64,000 nt of DNA from Desulfothermus sp964427155. Lineage in GTDB: Bacteria > Desulfobacterota > Desulfovibrionia > Desulfovibrionales > Desulfothermaceae. The notes under the pieces were generated by a model that did not search any database, was not told the origin of the DNA, and worked only from the letters and a program-made list of their open reading frames with translations. Positions 32,920 to 42,700 of the stretch are shown here, one piece after another. The stretch is taken from contig CAYRSC010000020.1 in the NCBI GenBank assembly GCA_964427155.1, forward strand, positions 1 through 64,000, given 5' to 3'. The position numbers were made by a program, and so were the translations under genes. Each line of letters starts with the position of its first letter. The stretch's first letter is position 1.

Positions 32920-35304
32920 ATGAGTTGTCACAATACTTCCATATTGGTACCTTTATTGCCCTGGCAATACCTTATTCTAGGCCTTATCATGGGAATATTT
33001 TTGCCCATGAGCCCCATTTTAGTATCCCTTTGCCTGGGGACAGTACTTCTATCTCCCCTTAAAAAGGAGGTCCCTCTCTCCTGGCTACTTTCAGGACTCC
33101 TCATAGGCTCTATAACATGCCTCCACGCCCTTTATAAAAAAGATGACCAATTTTCTCCACCTTCCCATCCTGTCTCCATTATGGCAAGAGTGGAGAGACT
33201 ATTTACCTATCCCGGTGGTAGGGCGTCAATAATTCTCAAAGGAGTAAAAGTAGAGACCACTGGAATATGGCAAGATATTAAAGGAAAGATACTATGGCAC
33301 ATAAGGGGCCAGGGGACTCTCCCTAAACCTGGGCAGGAAATAAAAGGAAGGTTAAGATTAAAGGAGGTGCATCCCCTGACCAATCCAGGGGGATTTGATC
33401 TAACCTCCTATTACAGGATTCAGGATATATCCCTTGTGAGCTGGAGCAGAGGGATTCCAGCTTCTATAAAGGTAGTGGGGCAGGCTCCTCTTATATGGAG
33501 AATAAAGGAAATAATGGGTGAGAGGCTCTCAGAGGTCTTATCCCCCTTTAGACATCAAGGGATAATATCTGCCCTGCTAACTGGAGACAGGAGAAAGATA
33601 CCATGCAGGGAGATGGAACTACTCCAGCAGGCGGGGATCTCCCATATAATAGCCCAATCAGGTATGCACATAGGTTTTGTTGCCCTGCTTGGATGGCTCC
33701 TGGCATATCTTCCCTCTCTCATATATCCATCCCTATATCTTCACATTCCCCGTCCCAGACTGGGGTGTATGCTGGCCATGTGTGTGGTGGCAATATACTT
33801 TCTCATAAGCATTCCTTCTCCTTCTCTTGAGCGGGCAATCATTATGTTCTATAGCATATCCCTACTCTTTCTCCTGGGACATAGAGGGATAATACTGGAT
33901 GCCCTGTTTCTATCCCTCGCCATCCTCCTACTCCTAGACCCTTTTTCCCCCTATCAGATAAGTTTTCAATTGTCCTATCTGGCCCTCACTGGGATAATAT
34001 TATTTGCCCCTCCCATCCTCGGCAAGATAAAGGAAAAAGCTCCTCACAAGGTCCTCACTTATCTTCTCTCCATAATTGTCATAAGCATCTCCGCCAATCT
34101 CCTTATTCTCCCCATCTTGATATGGAGGTTTGGTTATATCTCACCATGTATCTACACTAATCTCATATTCATACCAGCAGTTGCCTTTCTTCTCATGCCA
34201 CTTCTGCTCCTGGGATTATCCCTTATATGGCTCCCCTCCCTGGCCCATTACCCCTTTCTCATTTCAGACCATCTTCTGGAGAAGGGCTTCCAGATCCTAA
34301 CCCTCTTCAAAAAACATCACCTCATATATTATTTCCCTATCTTCAGGCCCCATCCAGTTCAACTTGCGGGTTATTATATTCTCCTCTATGGGATATATCT
34401 CTTCTTTAAAAAACAGCCTTATAAAAAAATAATCGTAACAGGTCTGTGTTGCCTCCTTCTCCCCTGGGGGTATATATCCATCCGTTCCACCCTCTATCCC
34501 ACCATGAGGGCATCCATTCTGGACGTTGGACAAGGTGAGGCTATTGTCCTGGAAACCTCTAGGGGACGAACGCTCATAGATGGAGGAGGCTCATGGAATA
34601 AGGAATTTGACTTTGGCAGAATAGTCCTATCCCCCCTCCTCTGTTTTATGCATCCACCCCGCATAAAAAAGATAATCCTCACCCATGGAGACATTGACCA
34701 CCTAGGGGGATTGCTCTTTATCATAAGACACTTTTCCGTGGGTAGATTTTATTTTTCAGGAAGATGGCCCCCGGGAGAGAGGGGAAGGGAGTTAAAAAGG
34801 GTCCTTTCTTCAAGACAAATACCTGTCTCCATTTTAAGGGCAGGAGACAGGCTAGAGGTGGGGGATCATCTCTATCTGGAGATATTATCTCCCCCTTCAC
34901 CTTATTTTTTCCGCAGAGAAAACGACTCCTCATTGGTACTAAGGCTCGTCTCTGTCCCCCCTCTCTCCCGGGAGAGAAGGGGTCTATTCCTTATAACCTC
35001 TGATATAGAAAAAAAGGCCATATCCTATTTGATAGAAAGGGATATATCCAGTGAGGTCATTATGGTGCCCCATCACGGTAGCAAAAAAAGTTTTGATCCA
35101 AGGCTCTATAAAAAGGCAAGGGCCCAGATTGCAGTGGTTAGTTGTGGATACAAAAATAGATTTGGATTTCCCTCAAAGCAGGTAATCTCTTTTTTAAATA
35201 GGCTCAAAACACATCTCTATTCTACCTCAAAGAATGGATGTATTGAGGCCATATGGAGGCTTCCATCCTTAAAACTCACCATAAAAACCTATAGGAGGAA
35301 CTAA
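32920..35304 (+). CDS. comEC: ComEC/Rec2 DNA-uptake channel
   Basis: The 794-residue membrane protein has an N-terminal DUF4131 region (~30-170), the multi-span Competence domain (~200-480; signature LLTGDRRKI, GISHIIAQSGMHIGFVALL) and a C-terminal MBL domain (~535-790; LDVGQGEAIVLET, LTHGDIDHLGGLLFI, MVPHHGSKKS). It forms the inner-membrane channel for single-stranded DNA in natural transformation. With comF elsewhere in the window and the pilus operon, competence is possible. Confidence 0.93.
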   Translation: MSCHNTSILVPLLPWQYLILGLIMGIFLPMSPILVSLCLGTVLLSPLKKEVPLSWLLSGLLIGSITCLHALYKKDDQFSPPSHPVSIMARVERLFTYPGGRASIILKGVKVETTGIWQDIKGKILWHIRGQGTLPKPGQEIKGRLRLKEVHPLTNPGGFDLTSYYRIQDISLVSWSRGIPASIKVVGQAPLIWRIKEIMGERLSEVLSPFRHQGIISALLTGDRRKIPCREMELLQQAGISHIIAQSGMHIGFVALLGWLLAYLPSLIYPSLYLHIPRPRLGCMLAMCVVAIYFLISIPSPSLERAIIMFYSISLLFLLGHRGIILDALFLSLAILLLLDPFSPYQISFQLSYLALTGIILFAPPILGKIKEKAPHKVLTYLLSIIVISISANLLILPILIWRFGYISPCIYTNLIFIPAVAFLLMPLLLLGLSLIWLPSLAHYPFLISDHLLEKGFQILTLFKKHHLIYYFPIFRPHPVQLAGYYILLYGIYLFFKKQPYKKIIVTGLCCLLLPWGYISIRSTLYPTMRASILDVGQGEAIVLETSRGRTLIDGGGSWNKEFDFGRIVLSPLLCFMHPPRIKKIILTHGDIDHLGGLLFIIRHFSVGRFYFSGRWPPGERGRELKRVLSSRQIPVSILRAGDRLEVGDHLYLEILSPPSPYFFRRENDSSLVLRLVSVPPLSRERRGLFLITSDIEKKAISYLIERDISSEVIMVPHHGSKKSFDPRLYKKARAQIAVVSCGYKNRFGFPSKQVISFLNRLKTHLYSTSKNGCIEAIWRLPSLKLTIKTYRRN

Positions 35305-35307
35305 GTT

Positions 35308-36243
35308 ATGAATAATCTCCTCTCATACCTTCACAGAAGCGTCTTGTCTATCCCTTCAAATAGAGAAAAAATGCTCCTAAAGTCCAAGGAGCTAAGACCT
35401 GATGTGGTGATGTTTGACCTGGAGGACAGTGTGCCTGTGGAGGAAAAGGACAAGGCCCGGGCTGCTCTCATCAAATTTCTAGAGCAAGAGCGGCCTGGAG
35501 CCCCCTTTATCTCTTACAGGATAAACCCCATGGATACCCCCTTTGCCTATCGTGACATAATTGAGGTCATGGAAAAGGTGGGAGAGACCATTCATTCCAT
35601 AGTGGTGCCCAAGGTGGAGGAGGCATATGAAATAAAGGCAGTAGAGATACTTATCTCCCAGATAGAAAAGGCATGTGGATTTAGTGATCCTATATACCTA
35701 GAGCCATCCATTGAAACTGCAAAAGGGATGTTACATGTGAAAGAGATAGCCTTTTCTTCAGATAGGATCATCTCCTTGGTATTTGGCATAGCAGACTATA
35801 GTGTTTCCCTGGGGATGTTTTTTAAAGGATATAGCGGACATGGAGAAGAAGAAGAATTTTATCCAGGGCATAGATTCCATTTCCCACTAAGTCGCATGGC
35901 CATGGTTGCAAAGGCACGGGGTATAATGGCTATAGACGCCCCCTATGGAAATTTCAGGGATAAAAAAGGTCTCCAAAGATCCTGTCTCTTGAGCCGCTAT
36001 CTGGGCTATGATGGGAAATGGGCCATACACCCCTCCCAGATAGAGGTAATAAATGAAGTATTTTCTCCCCTCCCTGAAGAGGTGAACCGGTGTAAAGAAA
36101 TAGCCCGTGCCTATTATGATGCAAAAGAAAAAGGAGAGGGATCTGTGGCAGTAGATGGACGTATGATAGATGGGGCAACCCTTAGACTGGCCCTTCAATT
36201 ACTTGAAAGATATAAATCCATAGAGAAGATGAGAGGGATATAG
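35308..36243 (+). CDS. HpcH/HpaI aldolase, CitE-like lyase
   Basis: The 311-residue TIM-barrel protein matches CitE and malyl-/citramalyl-CoA lyase: RSVLSIPSNREKML, VMFDLEDSVPVEEKDKAR (~36, metal-binding aspartate and CoA contact), ISYRINPMDT, LEPSIETAKGM (~130) and GKWAIHPSQIEVINEVF (~232). It would cleave a beta-hydroxyacyl-CoA. It begins 3 bp after comEC and ends at a strong terminator. CitF/CitD partners are absent, so citrate lyase proper is unlikely. Confidence 0.86.
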   Translation: MNNLLSYLHRSVLSIPSNREKMLLKSKELRPDVVMFDLEDSVPVEEKDKARAALIKFLEQERPGAPFISYRINPMDTPFAYRDIIEVMEKVGETIHSIVVPKVEEAYEIKAVEILISQIEKACGFSDPIYLEPSIETAKGMLHVKEIAFSSDRIISLVFGIADYSVSLGMFFKGYSGHGEEEEFYPGHRFHFPLSRMAMVAKARGIMAIDAPYGNFRDKKGLQRSCLLSRYLGYDGKWAIHPSQIEVINEVFSPLPEEVNRCKEIARAYYDAKEKGEGSVAVDGRMIDGATLRLALQLLERYKSIEKMRGI

Positions 36244-36245
36244 AA

Positions 36246-36279
36246 GGAAGAGGGGGAACACTCCCCTCTTCCTTTTTTT
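36246..36279 (+). terminator. Rho-independent terminator after the CitE-like gene
   Basis: GGAAGAGGGG (36246-36255) and CCCCTCTTCC (36263-36272) form a perfect 10-bp stem with a 7-nt loop, followed by seven T. It ends the comEC/citE-like transcript ahead of the convergent flx operon. Confidence 0.92.
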
Positions 36280-36282
36280 AGA

Positions 36283-37122
36283 TCAATACTCCTTGGGTAA
36301 TCTATCCAACTGGGCCTTAGTAAAGACAGGACCATCCTTACATACATAATATGGTCCCACATTACATCTTCCACAGATACCTATTCCGCATTTCATCCTA
36401 TTCTCCAAACTCATTATTATCTGCTCCCCTTTCCATCCCAGCTTATCCAGAACTGGTTGTGTGAACTTTATCATAACAGGAGGTCCGCAGATAATAGCCA
36501 CTGAATTTTCAGGATCAGGGGCCACCTGCTCAGTAATAGTAGGAACAAAACCCACTAGGCCATCCCACCCCTCCACTTCTCTGTCTATAGTGATGTGACA
36601 ATCCACATCATCCCTCTTTTGCCACTCTCTCCACTGGTCATGATATAAAAGGAGCCCCGGTGTCCTGGCACCATAGATAAAGGTTATCTTTCCATACCTA
36701 TCTCTATTGTCAGGATGTAAGAGCCATACCATGGTGGAGCGTAGGGTAGTTACTGCATATCCCCCTGCAATTATTACTATATTTTTCCCCTCCATCTCTT
36801 TGAGAGGATAGGGATGGCCCAAGGGTCCCCTCACTCCCATGACCTCCCCTGGCATCATACTATGGAGCTTGGTGGTAACCTTTCCTATCCTAAAGACAGT
36901 AAAAATAAGGTCATCCCCCTCAGTTGGAGAGGATGCAATACCTATAGGGGATTCTCCATAACCAGGAATGCTCAGTTCAGCAAACTGTCCTGGCAGATAG
37001 TCAAAGGCCTGGGCATCTTCTTTATTTATAAATTCCAGAGTAAAGGTCCTCAGACTCTTATCCTCTGTGGCTATCTCTACCTTTTTTATCCTTACTGGAT
37101 ATGGTAAATATGGGTTCTTCAT
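36283..37122 (-). CDS. flxA: FlxA-type FAD/NAD(P)H-binding subunit
   Basis: The 279-residue protein has an FAD-binding domain (LPGQFAELSIPGYGESPIGI), an NAD-binding domain (VIIAGGYAVTTLRSTM, YGARTPGLLLYHDQW) and a C-terminal [2Fe-2S] motif of four cysteines (KCGIGICGRCNVGPYYVC). This is the ferredoxin-NADP reductase-like subunit that takes electrons from NADH in Flx complexes and sulfhydrogenases. It is the last gene of the flxDCBA order behind the large hdrA. Confidence 0.87.
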   Translation of the reverse strand: MKNPYLPYPVRIKKVEIATEDKSLRTFTLEFINKEDAQAFDYLPGQFAELSIPGYGESPIGIASSPTEGDDLIFTVFRIGKVTTKLHSMMPGEVMGVRGPLGHPYPLKEMEGKNIVIIAGGYAVTTLRSTMVWLLHPDNRDRYGKITFIYGARTPGLLLYHDQWREWQKRDDVDCHITIDREVEGWDGLVGFVPTITEQVAPDPENSVAIICGPPVMIKFTQPVLDKLGWKGEQIIMSLENRMKCGIGICGRCNVGPYYVCKDGPVFTKAQLDRLPKEY

Positions 37123-37140
37123 GGCTGTCTCTCTTTTTAT

Positions 37141-38169
37141 TTATTCATTCATTTGTTTAACTACTTCTCTCACATCTATATTTACCGGACAAACCTTTAT
37201 ACACCTACCACAACCCACACACCCAATTATCCCCTCTAATTTAAAGGGAATATATTTGAATTTATGCATAAACCTCTGTCTCACCCTATCCTTCTTTGTT
37301 CCCCTGGGGTTATGTCCAGAGGCATGTTGTGTAAAGAGCCAGCTCATACACGTATCCCAGTTTCTGACCCTGCGGCCATAATCCCCCTGTGTCTCATCCT
37401 GAATGTCAAAGCAGTGGCATGTGGGACAATAAAAGGTGCAGGCACCACAGTTAAGACAGGTTTCATGTATCCTGTCCCAGAGGGGGAGTTCATATACCTC
37501 CAGGACCTCTCTGGAGAGGATATTGTCCATCTCTATCTTGTTTTCAATGGCCCCTTCCGCCTTCTCTTTCAAGGCAGATACCTGGGAAAGGTCCTCTGCA
37601 GAGGCATCTTCCAATCCCTTTACAAGGGCATCTCCCCTTTCACTTACGGGCCTTAACACCAGTTTCTCCCCCAGATCCACACACAATATATCCACACCCC
37701 CTTCATCAAATGGGCCTGATCCCACAGATGTACAAAAACATGTGGAGCAGGGATTATTACAGGCAAGCCCTATTATTATGGTCTTCTCCCTTTTATCCAG
37801 CCAGTAAACATCCCTGGCATCGTCGTCCCTGTAAAATATCCTGTCCAAGATCTTAAAGGCCCTTGCATCACAGGGACGCATATTCACTATCACCCGCCTC
37901 TCATCAAGGGGAGGGACCTCTTTCATTATAAGTCCCTCCTTGTCCCTTGGGTCATTCTTGAACTCCAGCATACACTCGGTTTGGGGAAAGAAAAAAGATT
38001 TAGGAGATAGAGAGGTATTGGAGAAATCAAAGGAGAGTTTCCCTGCATCCTCAATCCTGCTCCACCTCGCTTCCCCCCCAGAGACCGTGGGACCATACAC
38101 ACTATACTCAGAGGTAAGTCCCTTTATGAATTCATCTAACTTATCTTTTGTTAGAATTTTTTCTCCCAT
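37141..38169 (-). CDS. flxB: FlxB-type 4Fe-4S subunit
   Basis: The 342-residue protein matches the beta-like subunit of sulfhydrogenases and FlxB: RRVIVNMRPCDARAFKILD (~95), a cysteine pair region GLACNNPCSTCFCTSV (~133) and two C-terminal [4Fe-4S] motifs CLNCGACTFYCPTCHC (~240) and CVGCGRCIKVCPVNID (~318). It would relay electrons between FlxA and FlxC or HdrA. Eighteen bp separate it from flxA. Confidence 0.85.
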   Translation of the reverse strand: MGEKILTKDKLDEFIKGLTSEYSVYGPTVSGGEARWSRIEDAGKLSFDFSNTSLSPKSFFFPQTECMLEFKNDPRDKEGLIMKEVPPLDERRVIVNMRPCDARAFKILDRIFYRDDDARDVYWLDKREKTIIIGLACNNPCSTCFCTSVGSGPFDEGGVDILCVDLGEKLVLRPVSERGDALVKGLEDASAEDLSQVSALKEKAEGAIENKIEMDNILSREVLEVYELPLWDRIHETCLNCGACTFYCPTCHCFDIQDETQGDYGRRVRNWDTCMSWLFTQHASGHNPRGTKKDRVRQRFMHKFKYIPFKLEGIIGCVGCGRCIKVCPVNIDVREVVKQMNE

Positions 38170-38225
38170 GGTTGAATCCTTTTTTTGAGTTTCTTAAAAT
38201 CCACCCATTGTTTGTTACCTTCTCC

Positions 38226-39182
38226 TTACGGTGTAATAAACTCTTCAGGGTCATTGGGTTTATACAGAGAAAGAGGAGCAACTGCACCAATCTCCATCCC
38301 TGGTTTATATCCATACAATTTGCGAATATCCTTCTCTATCTTGGATGTAAGCACCCTTACCTTAATGCCCATGGGACACGCAGATTCACACGCCCCACAG
38401 TCCACACACCTTCCTGCACAGTGAAATGCCCGCAGGATATGAAAGGTAAGCACATCCGCCTCATCCTGGGTCTTACCACACCATTGGGGTCTGGATTCAT
38501 CTACAAAACACTCTGTACAATAACATAAGGGACATGCGTTTCTGCAGGCATAACATCTTATGCATTCTTTAAATGTCTCCCTAAATGCCTCCCATCTCTC
38601 ATCAGCAGAGAGTTTTTCCCACGGGGCGGCTACCTTATCTATATCTCCACCCCCTGTTTCCTCTCCCATCTCTCCTATCATCTCATCATATATTACGGGA
38701 TTTCTCTGGACACAGGTGTAACAATTGTCCCTCTTCACCTCCCTGCGAGGGATCCTCTCCTCAAAGTCCCTTCCTTTTACAACAAGCTCTTCTCCTTCTT
38801 CCACCACCTCCAGTATCTCCTTTCCCCCAACACGAGCCTCTACCTTTCTCTTATCAACCATTCCAGGGGAACAGAGCCCCAGGATATAAACATTTTCCCT
38901 CTTTACCTGATTCTCATTGATAAGTCCCACGATGCTCCGACTAACACATCCCTGGGCCACCACTGCCACCTTATCTTTTCTCCCAATAAGAAAATTTGCC
39001 AGATTTTTTGTACAGAAGCTGGACCAGATAAGATTATCCGCCTCCTCTTCTGTATAGGCAAAATAGGGAGCGTCCACCATGGGGATAGTGCCCTTTCTAT
39101 ATCCCAGGACACAATCCACCTTCCCCTCTTTTAAAAGGCGTTTTGCAGCTTCCCTTATCTGCTGTGTAATTTTAACCTCCAT
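38226..39182 (-). CDS. flxC: FlxC-type 4Fe-4S subunit
   Basis: The ATG at 39182 follows AAGGGGAGGATAT; an upstream in-frame start at 39230 adds 16 unrelated residues. The 318-residue protein has a ferredoxin-oxidoreductase-like N-terminal domain (LGYRKGTIPMVDAPYFAY, VAVVAQGCVSRSI), a cysteine-rich middle (RDNCYTCVQRNP) and two [4Fe-4S] motifs CIRCYACRNACPLCYC (~208) and CVDCGACESACPMGI (~260). It resembles the beta subunit of coenzyme F420 hydrogenase and FlxC. Confidence 0.84.
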   Translation of the reverse strand: MEVKITQQIREAAKRLLKEGKVDCVLGYRKGTIPMVDAPYFAYTEEEADNLIWSSFCTKNLANFLIGRKDKVAVVAQGCVSRSIVGLINENQVKRENVYILGLCSPGMVDKRKVEARVGGKEILEVVEEGEELVVKGRDFEERIPRREVKRDNCYTCVQRNPVIYDEMIGEMGEETGGGDIDKVAAPWEKLSADERWEAFRETFKECIRCYACRNACPLCYCTECFVDESRPQWCGKTQDEADVLTFHILRAFHCAGRCVDCGACESACPMGIKVRVLTSKIEKDIRKLYGYKPGMEIGAVAPLSLYKPNDPEEFITP

Positions 39183-39237
39183 ATATCCTCCCCTTATATA
39201 CTTAAGGGAGGGGGATATCTCCCCTCCCATATCCTGG

Positions 39238-39666
39238 CTACGACTTACGAATGTCTTTTATAAGTTTGGTGGCAGGACCAAGCTGCCTTACCGTCTCCAC
39301 TATCTGCTTTGCCTTCTCCTGAAATCTCCCTGCCTCAGCAGAGGATATCCAGGTAAAATGGAGCCTCCCTGGCTCAATCCCTATGTACTCCAGCAAATTT
39401 TTCAAGACGGCGAACCGCCGTCTGGCGAACAGATTGCCACTTATATAGTGGCAGTCGCCTGGATGTCAGCCAGAGACCCATACACCATCCACCCCCTGGC
39501 GGAAGGCCTGGAGGATAAACTTGGGGCTCATACTACCAGAACAGGGTACTCGAATAATCCTTATATTGGCAGGATACTCCATCCTGCTCACCCCTGCAAG
39601 GTCAGCGGCCCCATAGCTACACCAGTTACACAAAAAGGCAACTATCTTTGGTTCCCAATTGGACAT
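39238..39666 (-). CDS. flxD: FlxD/MvhD-type iron-sulfur subunit, selenoprotein (Sec67)
   Basis: Read through an in-frame UGA (39468-39466), the gene gives a complete 142-residue MvhD-family protein: CNWCSYGAADLAGVSR, VPCSGSMSPKFILQAF, GVWVSG-Sec-HPGDCHYISGN, FARRRFAVLKNLL, then TWISSAEAGRFQEKA. As I recall the family, the residue at the UGA is normally cysteine (GCHPGDCHY). The start at 39666 has a GGAAGGAG ribosome-binding site; the ATG at 39684 has none. A 7-bp stem-loop follows the UGA. The protein passes electrons between the Flx module and HdrA. Homologous sequence continues in frame for 75 codons after the UGA, so decay is unlikely. Confidence 0.9.
39435..39453 (-). promoter_or_regulatory. 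SECIS-like stem-loop in flxD
   Basis: Twelve nt after the UGA, UGCCACU (39453-39447) pairs perfectly with AGUGGCA (39441-39435) around a 5-nt loop AUAUA. An outer GGCGA/UCGCC pair extends it. Position and size fit a bacterial SECIS element. The loop lacks the guanine seen in well-studied SelB sites, which is odd. Confidence 0.6.
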
Positions 39667-39717
39667 TCCTTTACTCCTTCCCATATTTTATAGTGTTATC
39701 CTTTTCACACCTCAAAA

Positions 39718-42700
39718 TCACAGGGCCTGAATCATGGCATATACATGCTGGGTATCCATCCCCTTGAGGGAAATGGCTCCAGACCTGCAGGAAGCCATAC
39801 AGAGACCACATCCCTTACAAAGGGCGGGATTTATCTCTGCCTTTCCAGCAAAGGGACCTTCCTGCACAATGGATGGAGCAGAATATGGACAGATCTGCAC
39901 ACATACACCACATCCCACACACTTCCACTGGTTCACCACAGAGATCTCACCACTGGCATATATCTTCTTCTTGGCCAAAAGGGTGATGGCCCTGGAAGAT
40001 GCGGCAAGTCCCTGGGCAATGGCCTCATCTATTGGTTTTGGATAGTGGGCAAGACCACACAGGTATACACCATCCATAGCAAACTCAGAGGGTCCCAATT
40101 TTGCGTGCTTCTCTATGAAGAAACCATCTTCATTAAGGGGTACCTTATAGAATTGAGCCAGTTTTTCATCCTTATAGGGTACAATAGCAGTTGCAAGTAC
40201 CACAAGGTCCACCTCTATCTCCAAGTCCAAACCTGTAACGTGGTCTTTCGTCAAAACCACTAAAGAGTCCCCGGACTTCTTTACCTCTGGCTTATTCTCC
40301 AGGGAATATCTTATAAAGATAACTCCTGCCTTCCTGGCCTCCTGATATAGGGTCTCTCTCTCCCCATAGGTCCTGATATCCCTGTAGAGGATATAGACCC
40401 GCATATCTGGATTTCTCTTTTTTAACTCCAGTGCACTTTCAATGGAATGGGTACAACATACACGGGAGCAATATGGACGCTCTTTATCCCTGGAACCCAC
40501 ACACTGGATAAACACAGCAGAGGAGGCATCCTTGAGAAGGGGATCGTCCTCTATAAACATCTTATCCAGCTCCAGCGCAGTCTTGACCCGTGAATCTTCT
40601 CCATAGAGATATTCCTTTGGACGATACTCATAGGCACCAGTAGCAATTACCACCACTCCATGTTCTATGGTCTCCTTACCCTTACCATTCTCAATGGTGG
40701 TCTTAAAGTTACCCACAAACCCATCTACACTCACCACCTCACTGTTTAGATGTAAATGGATATTCTTTTCTGCCTCTACCTCTGCCACTATCCTCTTTAA
40801 CCCTTCCTGGACATCCTCACCCTTCCATGTGCGGTAGAGTTTTCTGGCCTGACCTCCAAGGGCATCTGCCCTTTCCACAATATGAGTCTCATAGCCCTGT
40901 CTCGCCAGATTAAGGGCCGCATTCATACCTGCCAGCCCTCCACCTATCACCAGGGCACGCTGATCTATGTTCAGTTCAGTCTCCTGGAGTGGTTCCTTAA
41001 ATACTATCTTCTGAACAGCCATCCTCACCAGGTCTTTGGCCTTTTCTGTAGCTATCTCTGGATTATATTTATGAACCCAGGAATCCTGATTTCTTATGTT
41101 CACCATCTCAAACATATATTTATTGAGCCCTGCATTCATCAGGGTCTCCTGAAAAAGGGGTTCATGGGTCTTGGGGGTACACGCGGCAACGATCACCCTG
41201 TTGAGATTCTTCTCCTTTATCACCTGAGTTATCTTCTCCTGGGTATCCTGGGAACAACTGTACATATTGTCTTCCACATGAACCACATAGGGAAGAGTAG
41301 CGGCATAGTCCCTTACTGCAGGAACATCAATGATTCCACCAATATTGGAACCACAATTGCATACAAATACCCCTATCCTTGGCACCTCACCCTGAATATC
41401 CCTCTCAGGTACTGTCTCAATCTTTGCAGTTTGAGTGAATCTTGCAGCACTGAGTATCTCTCCTGCTGCAGCTGCAGCCGCAGAAGAATCCACCACGGCC
41501 TGGGGAATGTCCTTTGGTCCCTGAAATGCACCGCATACATAAATACCGTCCCTAGAGGTGGCCACAGGAGCAAAACTAGAGGTATTGCAAAAATTCCCCT
41601 TTGTAAGATCTATACCTAGGATATGGGCCAGCTCAATAGTATCCTTTGCAGTCTCTAATCCAACTGAGAGGACCACCATATCAAATTGTTCTTCCTTCAT
41701 CTCCCCTGATTCATCAAAATATTTTAACACAAGGTCATCAGTGCCACGCACTGGATATATGGTATGCACCCTGGCCCTTATAAATCTTACTCCATGTTTG
41801 TCCCTGGCCTGCTCATAATACCTCTCAAAATCCTTTCCATAGGTCCTCATATCCATATAAAAGATGGAGCAATCAAGGTCTGACCCCGCATGCTCCTTGG
41901 CAATTACCGCCTCTTTAATGGCATACATACAACATACAGAGGAGCAATATCCATTTCCACATCTGTTTATATCCCTGGATCCAATACACTGGAGCCATGC
42001 TATCTTTTTGGGCTCCTTGTGATCAGATGGCCTCACCAGATGTCCCCCTGTTGGACCAGAGGCAGAGAGTATTCTCTCAAATTGCATAGACGTTACCACA
42101 TTGGGAAGTATTCCATATCCATAAGTGTCCAGTCCCTTTGGATTGTACGGCTCAAATCCTGGAGCAAGGACCACTGCCCCTACCTCTACCTCTTCCTCTT
42201 CTCTCTTCTGGGCATGAGTCTCCAGGGTAACTGCACCTGCCCCACACGCCTTCACACACTGGAAGCATTCGCAGCAATAGGAACAATTAAGACACCTCTC
42301 CGCCTCTTTCATGCCCTCTTCCACATCCAGGCCAAGCTCCACCTCCTTGAAATTTCCCTTTCTCTCTTCCACAGGAAGCTCTCTCATCTTCGCCCTGGCC
42401 CTTCTAGGCTCCCCTTCAGGGATGGGACGATACTCTGGCATCTCCTCTATCTTCTTGGGCTCTCTCCCCTCTGCCATATCCTTTCCATCCAGATATCTCA
42501 CAATGGAGATAGCGGCCTCTCTACCAGCGGCAATGGCACCAATGGCCACCCACGGTCCTGTCTGGGCATCACCACCAGCAAATACCCCTTCTCTCTGGGT
42601 GGCATAGGTAATGGGGTCTGTCTCTATGGTATCCCATTTGGAAAATGATAGCCCTTCCACCTCCTCCAATGCACTTATATCTGGTCTCTGACCAATGGCA

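Noticed and set aside
39466..39468. Premature stop (pseudogene) reading of flxD, and likewise of hdrA at 43981 and the hdrD-like gene at 50678
   Set aside because: Three nonsense mutations, all UGA, all at positions I recall as cysteine, each with intact coding on both sides and a matching stem-loop, are much better explained as selenocysteine.
40882..42648. Long plus-strand open frames (245 and 252 codons) opposite the hdrA fusion
   Set aside because: They lie antisense to a highly conserved coding region, lack ribosome-binding sites and have low-complexity, Cys/His-rich translations typical of antisense frames.
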